Source of the DNA: Chryseobacterium aurantiacum
Lineage (GTDB): Bacteria > Bacteroidota > Bacteroidia > Flavobacteriales > Weeksellaceae
NCBI RefSeq assembly: GCF_003020585.1
Contig: NZ_PXUE01000001.1
Location: forward strand, 248,001-312,000
DNA length: 64,000 nucleotides
Reading direction: 5' to 3'
Shown: one piece after another, positions 1 to 8,965 of the stretch
How the letters are laid out: each line of letters opens with the position of its first letter
Numbering within the stretch: position 1 is the first letter of the stretch
The notes under the pieces: generated by a model
Databases searched by the model: none
Seen by the model: only the letters and a program-made list of their open reading frames with translations
Told to the model about the DNA's origin: nothing
Program-made: the position numbers and the translations under genes

Positions 1-1159
1 TTCAGAAACAGCTAAAGAATGGATCGTAGGTTCCGGGATTTCTGTATATGATAATGATATGATGCTGAAAGCAAAACAAACAAGTATAGTAGGAGAGCTT
101 GCTCATGTTCATGATTTTAAAAGTGGAAAATTGTCATCAGGATATCGTATTTCTAGATCTTCTATTTCCAATGACCTGAATAATCTTGCAGGCTATTCTC
201 AATATAGCGTTACTTATTTGGAGCAATATTTTTATACGGAGTTTTCAGGAAAAATAAATCAATTCAGTTACCGAGTAGGAGCGGGTCTTACCAATATCCA
301 TAATAAGAGTGCTGAAAATGTTTTCGATGAGTGGAGCTTTACTCCCAAAGTTGTTTTAGGGTATCAGGTGAAAAATAATCAGAGCATTCGCTTTACGGGA
401 AGCTATAGTCCGGTAAGCCCGGTAAGTAATGCGTTGAGTAGTAATGTGGTACAATTGGCTCCTAATATTGTGCAAAGAGGTAATCCTTTTCTGAAGTCGC
501 AGCAGGTCTTTTCCAATAATCTGACGTATTCTTTTAATAATAAATATTTTGATTTCAATGCTGCTTTATTTTATCGCTATACAGATCGGGTAATCAATCA
601 ATATTATATTCAAGATAATGAATTGGGAGGTTATGCATTGACTTATGAAAACGGGAAAAGCGGACAAAGATATGGAGTACAGCTTACAGGTTCTTATAAA
701 CCCTTTGGAAACAGCCTGCTTGTTATAAAAGCCGTATTGGTACCTACTTCTGAAACCGTGAGAACAAGCAAGGGAGCTTTAATCAAGAATGATTATCTGG
801 GGAACTATTTTGTGCTGTCTTCGGAATATAAAGCTTTTTCACTTCAGTATCAGTTCAATATTCCAACGTATAATCTTAACGGAGCTTTTCTTAATACCAA
901 TGAGAATCAGAATAATATTTTTGTGAGCTACAAGCACAAAAACTGGACGCTTTCTACCGGAATGTACTGGATGGGAATGCCATCTGAATATAAAACGAAA
1001 AGTCTACCGGAAAGCTTGGTTGATTATAAAGTTCATACCCAAATCATGAATAATAAATCAATGTTTGTATTAGGAATAAGCTATGATTTTTCCAAAGGAA
1101 AGAAAACTGAAATTCAGAGAAAACTGAATAATGAAACAGCGCCGGCTGCTACTTTTTAA
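1..1159 (+). CDS. Outer-membrane beta-barrel protein, C-terminal part (5' end outside window)
   Basis: The reading frame is open from base 2 to the stop at 1157-1159, so this is the last ~385 residues of a longer protein. The visible part has alternating polar and aromatic residues typical of transmembrane beta-strands and ends in a C-terminal phenylalanine, as outer-membrane barrels do. It resembles the barrel half of TonB-dependent-receptor-like 'outer membrane beta-barrel family' proteins of Bacteroidota, which usually carry an N-terminal carboxypeptidase-like domain and a plug; neither is in this window. The substrate cannot be inferred. An ATG at 59 is an internal methionine, not the start. 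Confidence 0.75.
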   Translation, partial: SETAKEWIVGSGISVYDNDMMLKAKQTSIVGELAHVHDFKSGKLSSGYRISRSSISNDLNNLAGYSQYSVTYLEQYFYTEFSGKINQFSYRVGAGLTNIHNKSAENVFDEWSFTPKVVLGYQVKNNQSIRFTGSYSPVSPVSNALSSNVVQLAPNIVQRGNPFLKSQQVFSNNLTYSFNNKYFDFNAALFYRYTDRVINQYYIQDNELGGYALTYENGKSGQRYGVQLTGSYKPFGNSLLVIKAVLVPTSETVRTSKGALIKNDYLGNYFVLSSEYKAFSLQYQFNIPTYNLNGAFLNTNENQNNIFVSYKHKNWTLSTGMYWMGMPSEYKTKSLPESLVDYKVHTQIMNNKSMFVLGISYDFSKGKKTEIQRKLNNETAPAATF

Positions 1160-1179
1160 ATCAATATATTCCTTAATAG

Positions 1180-1218
1180 AAAAAATCCCCGTTCTTTACT
1201 TTTGAACGAGGATTTTTT
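1180..1218. terminator. Bidirectional intrinsic terminator
   Basis: An inverted repeat (AAAATCCCCGTTC and its near-complement GAACGAGGATTTTT) is flanked by A and T runs. It lies between the convergent barrel gene and the T9SS cargo gene and could serve both. Confidence 0.75.
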
Positions 1219-1222
1219 ATTG

Positions 1223-2221
1223 TTATTTCTTGATGAATTTCGTGTTTTTCTTTGCTTCAGAACTTTTCCCGCTTACTTCAATGAAGTAGGAAGCCGGAGG
1301 AAGATCAGAAACCGAAATATTTCCGGATTTTATGTCTGATGTCTTGATAAGTTGACCATCGAGGCTATAGATTTTTGCTGTAGAATAATTGTCGGTATTT
1401 CCCTTAAACCCGATAAAATCCTGTGCAGGATTAGGGTATACAATTAAGTTTTCTTTTTTAATCACATTGCTTACTGCCAGAAACGTCTCACTCAAAGCTT
1501 GTGCGCTTGACGTAGACTGATTGATTCCTAATAATGTAACGGTGATATTTCCATTGGTAGAACTTAGCAGTGGATATCTGTGGGTGGCGTCATAATAAGA
1601 ATAAGCAGTATTGGTTACGGTTCCTATGGGGTTAGAATAGGTTAGATCGATAGGTGAGTATAGGTTAAAGTTCTGTGTAAATTTTACTCTGAGAACATTG
1701 CTATAAGTATGTCCGCCTACCATCAATGTTCCGTAGGCATCAGCGACGGTATTTAGTGTACCATTGAATAACCCGTTGGCTACAGATGAAGAAAATGTTC
1801 CTTTAGCAGTGTCATTTTGTGGAGTGTTGTAAGCTGTGGGATAGGTAATATAGGTTCCATTATCCAGTGTGAAATTCAAAGTAGCTTGAGGATTTACAAT
1901 TCCGGTAATTTCAAGTTTTGTAGCCGATGCTTTATAAAAGATTGTTGTTGCCCCATCTATCATTTTAAGGTTTGATCCAGGAAATGTAGTAATTTCAGAA
2001 GATATTGGAGCTAAGTAATTGGTTTGTGAAGCACTTCCCATGACAAGGCTACCATTAGAAAATGTAACATTAGGTCCTGTGGCAGAGTTATCTACCGTTC
2101 CGGTTATCAAATTGTTGTTAACGACATCACTGATAACAGGATCGTGAGAAGCTTTTGTAAGGGTAATCTGTGCGGAAAGAACAGCTGAAGTTCCCAGTAA
2201 AAAGAGTATAGATTTTTTCAT
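1223..2221 (-). CDS. Secreted protein with T9SS type A sorting domain
   Basis: 332 residues. It starts with a Sec signal peptide (MKKSILFLLGTSAVLSAQ) and ends with a ~70-residue type A T9SS sorting domain that begins at IVYPNPAQDFIGF (about residue 260) and ends in a basic IKK tail. The middle ~230 residues are Thr/Ser/Asn-rich and beta-like with no domain I recognise. By family rules it should cross the inner membrane by Sec and be exported and anchored by the type IX system. It stands alone, convergent with the barrel gene, downstream of ribB but separated from it by a terminator. Confidence 0.85.
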   Translation of the reverse strand: MKKSILFLLGTSAVLSAQITLTKASHDPVISDVVNNNLITGTVDNSATGPNVTFSNGSLVMGSASQTNYLAPISSEITTFPGSNLKMIDGATTIFYKASATKLEITGIVNPQATLNFTLDNGTYITYPTAYNTPQNDTAKGTFSSSVANGLFNGTLNTVADAYGTLMVGGHTYSNVLRVKFTQNFNLYSPIDLTYSNPIGTVTNTAYSYYDATHRYPLLSSTNGNITVTLLGINQSTSSAQALSETFLAVSNVIKKENLIVYPNPAQDFIGFKGNTDNYSTAKIYSLDGQLIKTSDIKSGNISVSDLPPASYFIEVSGKSSEAKKNTKFIKK

Positions 2222-2292
2222 GTCAATTTTTTGTTAAATATAGTTAAAAACAGTTATTGTATTTTAATATAATTTACTTTCAATGAAATATC

Positions 2293-2323
2293 TAAAAAAA
2301 CCGCCCGATAACTTCGGACGGTT
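2293..2323 (-). terminator. Terminator of ribB
   Basis: On the minus strand the stem ACCGTCCGAAG / CGGGCGGT is followed by a T run, 25 bases after the ribB stop. Confidence 0.75.
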
Positions 2324-2347
2324 GTTCTGTGCATTAAATATATAAGT

Positions 2348-2995
2348 TTAGTTGCTCATGATCATTTTGCGGTAAGCATGAATATCTTCAATGGTAACGA
2401 CGCTCATCCCTTTTTTGATTGCAAAATCTACAATTTCCGGAAGTCTTGCCATGGAACCATCCTCATTGGTAAGCTCACAAAGTACGGCATCATCACCAAG
2501 GTCTGCCATTTTCACAAGATCTACACTCCCTTCGGTATGACCACGTCTTTCAAAGACTCCTCCTTTTTTGGCGATCAAAGGAAAAACATGCCCAGGGCTT
2601 GCAATATGTTCTGCCTGAGCATTGGCTGCTATTGCCGTTCTGATGGTTGTTACACGATCTTTAGCTGAAACACCGGATTCTACTCCTTCTCTGGCTTCGA
2701 TTGTAATGGTAAATGCAGTTTGATTTTTTGAATTGTTGTTTTCCACCATTGGACGCAGGTTGAGGTGTTTACTTTTTTCCTCAGAAATGCATAAACAAAC
2801 GATGCCGCTGCATTCGCGGATCAAAAGTGCCATGTCCTGTTCTGTAATAGTGGATGCGGGAAAGATGATGTCACCTTCGTTTTCACGGTTTTCATCATCT
2901 ACTAAAAGAATACCTTTTCCCTGTTGTAATGTTGAAAGTGCCTTTTCTACACGTTCTTTGGAGGTTGCTCCGAATTGTTCTAATAATTTTTCCAT
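2348..2995 (-). CDS. ribB: 3,4-dihydroxy-2-butanone 4-phosphate synthase
   Basis: 215 residues, the usual length of monofunctional RibB. The enzyme converts ribulose 5-phosphate to 3,4-dihydroxy-2-butanone 4-phosphate and formate, supplying the four-carbon unit of riboflavin. The active-site/Mg motif [10 protein letters not shown] is at residues 33-42 and [10 protein letters not shown] near residue 150. There is no GTP cyclohydrolase II half, although many Bacteroidota carry a fused ribBA, so GCH II must be encoded elsewhere. An FMN riboswitch lies in the 5' leader, so expression should fall when FMN is plentiful. Confidence 0.95.
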   Translation of the reverse strand: MEKLLEQFGATSKERVEKALSTLQQGKGILLVDDENRENEGDIIFPASTITEQDMALLIRECSGIVCLCISEEKSKHLNLRPMVENNNSKNQTAFTITIEAREGVESGVSAKDRVTTIRTAIAANAQAEHIASPGHVFPLIAKKGGVFERRGHTEGSVDLVKMADLGDDAVLCELTNEDGSMARLPEIVDFAIKKGMSVVTIEDIHAYRKMIMSN

Positions 2996-3091
2996 GTTAT
3001 TTTACTTTTAAAAGTTAAAATAGTCTTCGGTACATGGAAATGAAATACGTCACAACAAGAATCCGTAAGGAATCTTACTGTTCGTTTCATT

Positions 3092-3208
3092 TTCTTCTCC
3101 CATCCAGACTTTAACTGTCGGTTTTGGAATTTCACCAAATCAGTCCTCTCAAAAGAAAGGAGTCGCGGACTGTAACCGCCGGTAGGGAATTTCACCCTGC
3201 CCCGAAGA
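3092..3208 (-). promoter_or_regulatory. FMN riboswitch (RFN element)
   Basis: The minus strand carries the hallmark RFN blocks in order: GGGCAGGGTGAAATTCCC, the ACCGGCGG block, the AGTCCGCGA block, a variable stem (CTCCTTTC...GAGAGGA), GATTTGGTGAAATTCC, CCGACAGT and finally GTCTGGATGGGAGAAGA. It ends ~97 bases before the ribB start. The spacer contains an imperfect hairpin (AAGATTCC / GGATTCTT, 3061-3080) that may belong to the expression platform. Confidence 0.95.
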
Positions 3209-3418
3209 AAACTTATACTAAGTTTTGCTGTATGTTTTAATTTAAATTTTTATTTCATTGAATAAATTTAATGCACAGGCCGCTAATTTCGGGAAGTTTT
3301 TTGAAATGAGTACAATTCTTTGATTTTTTTTATCAATGGATACAAAAAAAACTATGCAGGTGACTTTTAATCATTCAGTTGCATAGGTTTTGAATTTTAA
3401 AGAAAAAACGGTTCTGTT

Positions 3419-3907
3419 CTACTTAATTTGTTGTAATTGTTCATTATAAAGTCCTATTAATAAACTATTTCCGTCTTTATCAGTTTTTATGCCGCCATAG
3501 GCTGCTTTTTCATATTTTTTGGCATGCCCTTCCTGAAAAAAGAAAGATTCGGCACCAATATTAATGTTCCACTGATTAGGAGAAGAATATTTAATCAAAT
3601 GTTCTCCTGCTTTCAGAGGTATTGGATCTTTTTGAAACCTTACTGCCCGGGCAATGCCCTTTGTATCTAGTGTTACAACACAATAGCCTCGTTTGGGAAT
3701 CTTTTCTGCGTCTATATTTCTTGAAATATCATATCTCAGACTCATATAGTCACCCTGCATTAATGAGCGGGGATCAACGGGGGCTAGTTTTAATAAAATG
3801 GGTTGCCCTTCCTTTAATAATGTCTCTTTTTCTGCTACCGAATAGTTGAAATATACCAGTAACAAAACCAGGTTTAAGAGTATGATTATCCATTTATACT
3901 TTGTCAT
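3419..3907 (-). CDS. GDYXXLXY domain protein
   Basis: 162 residues with one N-terminal membrane segment (about 5-21) and the family signature GDYMSLRYDI at residues 52-61. The biochemical role of the family is unknown. It is the last gene of a three-gene operon: its start overlaps the end of the DUF4401 gene by 14 bases. The same trio (DUF2157, DUF4401, GDYXXLXY) recurs together in many bacteria, suggesting one membrane complex. Confidence 0.85.
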   Translation of the reverse strand: MTKYKWIIILLNLVLLLVYFNYSVAEKETLLKEGQPILLKLAPVDPRSLMQGDYMSLRYDISRNIDAEKIPKRGYCVVTLDTKGIARAVRFQKDPIPLKAGEHLIKYSSPNQWNINIGAESFFFQEGHAKKYEKAAYGGIKTDKDGNSLLIGLYNEQLQQIK

Positions 3908-4961
3908 CTGTTGTCAGTTTTTTGTGGGTGAAGAAATAAATTGCCAGAAAAATAACTCCGGACACGAATAAGAGTATTGATTTGGTTAGCAATGTAAAGT
4001 GAAGGTCATAGTAAAACTTTCCAATAAAGTAAACTAAGGCAATAATGGCTACAGCAAATCCGGTTCTGTAATTAACAAAAAAGCTTAACAGAATAATAAG
4101 CATGGCTCCTGATATAGTAGGTGTTAACAAGGTGGGTAATAGAAGTAAAACAGTAAGAACATAAACAATGCCCTTGTGTGTTGTATTGGTAATATGCAGA
4201 GTTTTGAATAAAAGGGTTACCACATAAAGGATGGCTAAAACGATCACGATAGAGGTGATATAATTGTAAAAAACAGGTACAGCAACAAGGGGTTCCATAC
4301 TCAAAAATGCAAGTGTAGATAAGAATGAAAATACCATTCCTGTTCTAACCGGATCATACAGCTTAGAGAAAGTCCTGTTCCTTGTTATGATCTTTGCTTC
4401 CTGTAGAAAAAGAAAAGTGATGGCGATAACCTGCAGTGCCATAATGATATAAGGTAGGCTGTACATATTGTTGTCTGCAGCAAATGCTATAATACATCCG
4501 TTGATAATCAAAACTGAAATAAAGGAAAGAATATAGGTTTGTACGAAAAATAGGGTACATAATGACAAGAGGATAAACACAATATAGACGATATTTTCAT
4601 CCTTGGAAATACCAAAACCCAGAAGGGTAAATCCTGTAATAAAAAAGGTAACACTCAGAGTATCCATGATGGTTTTGTCGGATAACCTGCTGATAAAGCC
4701 AGACCCTGCAATACAGATGCCTCCCAGTATAATGAGTCCTATTTTAGAATCGAAGATTTGTGCTATAAAAATAAAACCTAAAAACGCAAGACACGCCATT
4801 ACCCCTCCGAAAATAGAGAGTATTTTGATGGATAATGACTGGTGGTTGGTGCTTTTTTCCTGATAGGCTGCAATAATGGCTTCTTCATCAAAATGAATTT
4901 CTTTACTGCTTGCGGCACGAAGATCGTCCAGTAAATTTTTTATATTTTCTTTATTTCTCAT
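3894..4961 (-). CDS. DUF4401 multi-pass membrane protein
   Basis: 355 residues. A charged N-terminal ~45 residues is followed by about ten hydrophobic segments. Sequence and context fit the DUF4401 family. It overlaps the upstream DUF2157 gene by 11 bases and the downstream GDYXXLXY gene by 14, so the three are co-translated. Function is unknown; association with DUF2157 and GDYXXLXY is the main clue. Confidence 0.75.
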   Translation of the reverse strand: MRNKENIKNLLDDLRAASSKEIHFDEEAIIAAYQEKSTNHQSLSIKILSIFGGVMACLAFLGFIFIAQIFDSKIGLIILGGICIAGSGFISRLSDKTIMDTLSVTFFITGFTLLGFGISKDENIVYIVFILLSLCTLFFVQTYILSFISVLIINGCIIAFAADNNMYSLPYIIMALQVIAITFLFLQEAKIITRNRTFSKLYDPVRTGMVFSFLSTLAFLSMEPLVAVPVFYNYITSIVIVLAILYVVTLLFKTLHITNTTHKGIVYVLTVLLLLPTLLTPTISGAMLIILLSFFVNYRTGFAVAIIALVYFIGKFYYDLHFTLLTKSILLFVSGVIFLAIYFFTHKKLTTDDKV

Positions 4962-5907
4962 TTTTCCATTTTTTTTGAAGGTCCATCAGATTTTTAATAA
5001 TGAAAGTAATGCTCACAATAACAAAAAGGCATACCAATAGAAATACAATTTCATTATCTCCTGTCCGGAAAAGTAAAGAGCAAATAATAATGACAATACT
5101 AAGTGGAATGATGGCAAAATAAAAGCTGTTTTTTGTTTTAAAACCATACCAGATTCCCAAGGCATATACGCAGGCACTCAGTAAGCATAAAAGATATAAT
5201 GATGTTTCATCTCTATCCATAATTCCTATAGAGATCCCGAAAGTAGATATGCTTACAATGGCCAGAGACAGAATATTAGTAAACCAATTGGGAACACTGA
5301 CTGTTTTTTTATAGTGAGAAAAAAGAAGGGAGCCTATCAATATAACGGTATTCAGCGCAAAAAGTAAGAGATTGAGGACCATGGTATCCCAGTCTTTTAC
5401 CACTTGTTGTGAATATAAAACCAGAGTGGTATTAACTAAGGCTACATAAAGAAGCCACAAAGGAGCAAAATCCGAGATGAGCACCCATAGTGTTATAAAA
5501 ATTGTCCAAGCCAGGAAGAAATCATAGGCATCGGCTCCGGTTTGATAGATTTGTCCAAATACGGCAAATAAAACTCCCACAAGGGCCGAGGCTCCGGTGA
5601 GAATAATATTCCGGATGGTAATGTTGATTTTGGGTAATAAAACCAGTCCGGTAGTAGCAATTACAAGGGCTTCTGTTAATCCTAATTTTGCAAATTTTGG
5701 CAGCTCTGCCCAGTTGTAGGCAAAGAAGAAAATAATGCCGGATACTGTAAAGCCAATTCCAAGACTGATAAGAAAAAACCGAAGAAATTTCTGCCAGGCA
5801 TCTTTACTGCTATAAACATTGTTGGTAAGAATTTCGGAGATGTCTTTTTCGGTCAGATTGCTGTGCCGGTTAAGGATTTGAATGTCTTCTCTTTGTACGT
5901 TCTTCAT
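4951..5907 (-). CDS. DUF2157 multi-pass membrane protein
   Basis: 318 residues, first gene of the trio. A soluble N-terminus (residues 1-40, including ILNRHSNLTEKDISEIL) precedes a series of about ten transmembrane helices, the arrangement of DUF2157 proteins. The N-terminal stretch may fold as a small helical recognition domain. Function is unknown. Confidence 0.75.
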   Translation of the reverse strand: MKNVQREDIQILNRHSNLTEKDISEILTNNVYSSKDAWQKFLRFFLISLGIGFTVSGIIFFFAYNWAELPKFAKLGLTEALVIATTGLVLLPKINITIRNIILTGASALVGVLFAVFGQIYQTGADAYDFFLAWTIFITLWVLISDFAPLWLLYVALVNTTLVLYSQQVVKDWDTMVLNLLLFALNTVILIGSLLFSHYKKTVSVPNWFTNILSLAIVSISTFGISIGIMDRDETSLYLLCLLSACVYALGIWYGFKTKNSFYFAIIPLSIVIIICSLLFRTGDNEIVFLLVCLFVIVSITFIIKNLMDLQKKWKNEK

Positions 5908-5966
5908 TTAAGTTTTTTTTAATAGTCTATTTTAAAATTTTTAGACAATATTGAGGATAGCTAAAA

Positions 5967-6316
5967 TCATTCCCTCAATATCTTTTCCATTTTTTTTCCT
6001 TTGGCCAGTTCATCTATCAATTTATCAAGATAGCGGATGTTTCTCATTAGTTCATCCTGAATGTCTTCTACTCTGTATCCACAAATCACACCCTTTATTA
6101 ATGATACATTGGGATTCATGTGAGGAGCCTCGTTGAAAAAAGTTTTAAAATCATTTCTATGTTCCAGTTGTTGTTGCAGGCCCTGTTCATCATAGCCGGT
6201 AAGCCAGCAGATAATTTCGTGAACCTCTGATTGGGTGCGTCCTTTTTTTCTGCCTTTTGAATATAATGTGGATAAACACTGGCAAAAGCTGTGGTAAAGA
6301 TTTTAGTGTTTTGCAT
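5967..6316 (-). pseudogene. DUF2200 family gene, frameshifted in a poly-A run
   Basis: The start reads [20 protein letters not shown], a clear DUF2200 N-terminus, and the frame then runs into a stop at codon 67. Reading on in the next frame after the seven-A run (T run at 6243-6249 on the plus strand) gives the rest of the family: [18 protein letters not shown], then a middle part with [20 protein letters not shown] and a C-terminus with [19 protein letters not shown] ending at TGA 5967-5969. One extra A would restore a normal ~116-residue protein. It is therefore a recent pseudogene, a phase-variable homopolymer or a sequencing error. The family's function is unknown. Confidence 0.8.
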
Positions 6317-6366
6317 GGCTCCGTATTTTTAGATTAGTTTTTTAGCTCAATCAGGAGCTGTTTTTT

Positions 6367-7152
6367 TTATTGAACTTTAAATAGCTTAATGGTATAGTCA
6401 AGCAATTTTTTATCTCCATATTCCCCATGCCCCGGAATTACAATTTTTACATTCGGATACTCCTTTTTTACTTTTTCAACAGTGTTGGACCATGTTGAAA
6501 CGTTGGCGTCTCCTAAATATCCTTTGCTGGCTTCTAATTCTTTTAACAGGCATCCTCCGAACAAAATATTTTCGCTTGGAAAATAACCGACAGTATTGTC
6601 TCTTGTATGTCCTTCTCCGAAAAACTTGGCGACCACTTCTTCATTGCCTACTTTTAAAGTTATGAAATCATTAAAGCTGTTTTTAGAAACAACAAAATTA
6701 TTCTTCTTCCCAAGTTCAATGGTTTTAGAGTAGGAATACGAGGGGATATTATGATTATGAAATACCTGCAACCCGCCCATGCTGTCGTCATGAAAATGAG
6801 TTGGAATAACAGCGTTGATCTTAGAATGGAGCGTTCCGGTGATCCATTGGATCAGTTCTTCTGAATCTTTGTCATTTGTTGGAGTGTCAAAAACGATTGC
6901 TTCCTGCTTGCTTGTGACGATGAGACCATTGCAGGGGACATTTCCGAAGTCATTGGTCTGTTTAAAAGAGGTATGGACAAACGAGTTTTCAGAAATTTGA
7001 GTAATAATTAAATTGTCAGATTTGTAAATTTCCTTAGCCTTAAATTTATCAGAATGCTGAGAGCTGCAACTGAAAATAATGAACGAAAATAAAATGATAA
7101 ATATATGCTTAATGGTGAATAGTGCTGGCTTGTGATTTTTTATAGATATCAT
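6367..7152 (-). CDS. Subclass B1-type metallo-beta-lactamase, lipoprotein
   Basis: I chose the ATG at 7150-7152, which puts a hydrophobic stretch and a lipobox (IIFSC) just before the mature part; an upstream ATG at 7194 would add 14 residues. Counting from that upstream ATG, the zinc ligands are complete: H133, H135, D137 (HFHDD), H196 (GEGH), C215 (FGGC) and H256 (PGHG), plus K218, which matches the substrate-binding lysine of B1 enzymes. The family hydrolyses beta-lactams including carbapenems with two zinc ions. The sequence around VPCNG and DTPTND recalls CcrA more than the IND/BlaB types known from this group. Activity is inferred from conserved residues only. Confidence 0.8.
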   Translation of the reverse strand: MISIKNHKPALFTIKHIFIILFSFIIFSCSSQHSDKFKAKEIYKSDNLIITQISENSFVHTSFKQTNDFGNVPCNGLIVTSKQEAIVFDTPTNDKDSEELIQWITGTLHSKINAVIPTHFHDDSMGGLQVFHNHNIPSYSYSKTIELGKKNNFVVSKNSFNDFITLKVGNEEVVAKFFGEGHTRDNTVGYFPSENILFGGCLLKELEASKGYLGDANVSTWSNTVEKVKKEYPNVKIVIPGHGEYGDKKLLDYTIKLFKVQ

Positions 7153-7204
7153 GATGATTGGTTTTCTGTAGAGAAAATTACTAAATTTCAACAAGTAATC
7201 ATCA

Positions 7205-7395
7205 TGATGAAAAAGTTATTCACATAATTTATCCACAATTTAAAAATAAATGTGGATAAACTATATGGGTTGTTTGTTTTAATTTAATGTATTAATTATC
7301 AGTTTATTTATTTTTAATTCTTGTGGTTTAAAAAAAGTTATCCACATTTTATTCGTAAGGAAATGATGAGTGTGGAAAAGTTATCCACATAATAT
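7205..7395. other. DnaA-box cluster, candidate oriC
   Basis: Five exact TTATNCACA boxes lie in 175 bases: 7216-7224, 7229-7237 and 7338-7346 and 7381-7389 on the plus strand, and 7251-7259 on the minus strand; 7371-7379 is a one-mismatch box. Further exact boxes lie at 6267-6275 and 7858-7866 inside the flanking genes. The segment 7261-7330 is very AT-rich and could unwind. No dnaA or dnaN is nearby, and gene direction does not change here, so the origin call is tentative; a DnaA-titrating or DnaA-regulated site is possible. Confidence 0.45.
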
Positions 7396-7434
7396 TGAAC
7401 ATTATAAATAACCTAAAAAAATAGAATACTTATT

Positions 7435-7938
7435 TTATTTCTGATCCTTATAAATATTCCAGAAGTTGTAATCTGTCATGGGTGCATCCGTTATTCCTAC
7501 ATTTCTCCCCATGGTTACAATTTGCCCCCTGTGATAGGTCCCATGAAGAATAACATGTTGGATGTATTCATATTTTGAAAAATCACACTGAAACCATTGA
7601 GATTCTATCTTTACATTTTTTGTAAGATCTTCCTCAGAAAGGCTTTCCACATAATCCATTAGCTTTTGCGAATTACTTTTGATATTTCTAAAAACTTCTT
7701 CTTTGCTGGTTTCAGCAGTTGTTTTGGCAAAATCAAAGTCGTTGTTTTCAGAAATATGACTCCACCAATATTCTTGGGTCTGCCAAATATGATGTAGGGT
7801 TTTTAAAATGGTAGGAAAGCTGGAGATGGTTTCCTGATTAAGCTGTTCATCAGATTTTGTGGATAACCAGTCAATGTATTTATTGACCACCCAATTATTG
7901 TACTGAACGGTTTTGTTGATTAATGTTTTTAAGCTCAT
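7435..7938 (-). CDS. DinB family protein
   Basis: 167 residues, the size of DinB/YfiT-like four-helix-bundle proteins. The three metal-binding histidines are visible: one in TLHHIWQTQ and two in HGTYHRGQ near the C-terminus. Members are metal-dependent, and some act as thiol (bacillithiol-type) transferases, but the substrate here is unknown. It is not the DinB DNA polymerase. Confidence 0.85.
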   Translation of the reverse strand: MSLKTLINKTVQYNNWVVNKYIDWLSTKSDEQLNQETISSFPTILKTLHHIWQTQEYWWSHISENNDFDFAKTTAETSKEEVFRNIKSNSQKLMDYVESLSEEDLTKNVKIESQWFQCDFSKYEYIQHVILHGTYHRGQIVTMGRNVGITDAPMTDYNFWNIYKDQK

Positions 7939-7968
7939 TGTATTGTTTTGTGTTGGTTTTAAAGAAAA

Positions 7969-8352
7969 TTAAAGCCCAAAATGCCTATCCTGATCTCTAT
8001 TTTCAGGATTAATGAGGGCCTTATTGCTGTAGGTGGCAGCTTCAAATTCACTGATGTTTACAGATAGAAAGGAAATATCCTGCAATAATTCTGTAAGCCG
8101 GATGCTAATCTGCCTGGATAGACTGGCCTTTTGTTCTGTACTACGGCCCTCCATAATATATCCGAAAACATGCAGGAAGTTTTTCTTTTGGTCACCCAAT
8201 TGGTAATATTGATAGGGTTGGAGCCGCACTTTAATATCATTGATGGCAAACAAACCCGTAGAATCTGCAACTTTATATACAGCATCCATGATTTCTTCAG
8301 GCGTCTTTTGCAGGAGAATATCCTGTGAACAATCTATGATAAAATGAGGCAT
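7969..8352 (-). CDS. 5-carboxymethyl-2-hydroxymuconate isomerase-like tautomerase
   Basis: 127 residues starting MPHFIIDCS. Proline 2 is the catalytic base in this tautomerase-superfamily branch, and the length fits CHMI. The C-terminal stretch ALINPENRD is also typical. No other genes of homoprotocatechuate breakdown are present, so the native substrate is unclear. Confidence 0.75.
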   Translation of the reverse strand: MPHFIIDCSQDILLQKTPEEIMDAVYKVADSTGLFAINDIKVRLQPYQYYQLGDQKKNFLHVFGYIMEGRSTEQKASLSRQISIRLTELLQDISFLSVNISEFEAATYSNKALINPENRDQDRHFGL

Positions 8353-8363
8353 AGCGGTTAATT

Positions 8364-8816
8364 TTAATTAGTTTGTCGCTGGGGATCATTGTATTGCCAA
8401 AGAACATTGACAATCTTCCATGTATCGTTTAGTTTGGCAAGATGCATATAATCAATCCATTCATCTGCAATTAATTTGACCGAAGCTGTTTTTTGAGAAA
8501 CATCAAGAAATTTGACTTCTTTTCTTGGGGAAGCAGGAAATTTATCCTTGTTTTTGTTATAGCTTTCTGCAAGTAAAATCATGGATTCAGCATTGGTTTC
8601 ACGCAGATAATCTTTACCTGTGGCTTTGTCTTTCCAGAAAGTTCTTTTTACCATTCTGGGGTGTAAAGCACGTTCCATTCTGGATGTGTTGGGGGTATGC
8701 TGTGATTCAATATAATCCAGTGCCGCCTGTTTTATAGCCAATGAATCCTGTTGGGTTTGGCCTGAAACAAGCTGGTTTATTGAAAAGAAAAGAATATAAA
8801 TGAAAAAATATTTCAT
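8364..8816 (-). CDS. Secreted NTF2-like (lumazine-binding type) protein
   Basis: I use the ATG at 8814-8816, giving a 150-residue protein with a signal peptide (MKYFFIYILFFSINQLVSG). The mature part has the cone-shaped NTF2-like pattern: an N-terminal helix with ALDYIESQ and a C-terminal KLNDTWKIVNVLWQY strand pair. Such proteins bind small ligands or act as orphan stress proteins. It is 11 bases upstream of the tautomerase gene and probably shares its transcript. Confidence 0.7.
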   Translation of the reverse strand: MKYFFIYILFFSINQLVSGQTQQDSLAIKQAALDYIESQHTPNTSRMERALHPRMVKRTFWKDKATGKDYLRETNAESMILLAESYNKNKDKFPASPRKEVKFLDVSQKTASVKLIADEWIDYMHLAKLNDTWKIVNVLWQYNDPQRQTN

Positions 8817-8905
8817 ATACAATTTATTAATGGTGATCTGTGCTTCCAACGATTTGACTATGGGTGAGATAGCCGATTAGAATACCATCGAAATTAATAA
8901 AAAAG

Positions 8906-8951
8906 ACAATACAAAAAACAACAATTTTTCAAGGGATGTTTTTTGTATTGT
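8906..8951 (-). terminator. Long A/T-rich hairpin, probable terminator
   Basis: A 14-bp perfect inverted repeat (ACAATACAAAAAAC at 8906-8919 and its complement at 8938-8951) with an 18-base loop. On the minus strand it begins 14 bases after the serine hydrolase stop and is followed by CTTTTTTATT. Confidence 0.6.
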
Positions 8952-8965
8952 TTGAATATCAGGTT

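Noticed and set aside
2980..3195. 71-codon frame on the minus strand
   Set aside because: It lies inside the FMN riboswitch and leader of ribB.
7195..7434. Promoter of the lactamase gene
   Set aside because: The gap contains TTG and TAATTTTC but no convincing spacing; left unassigned.
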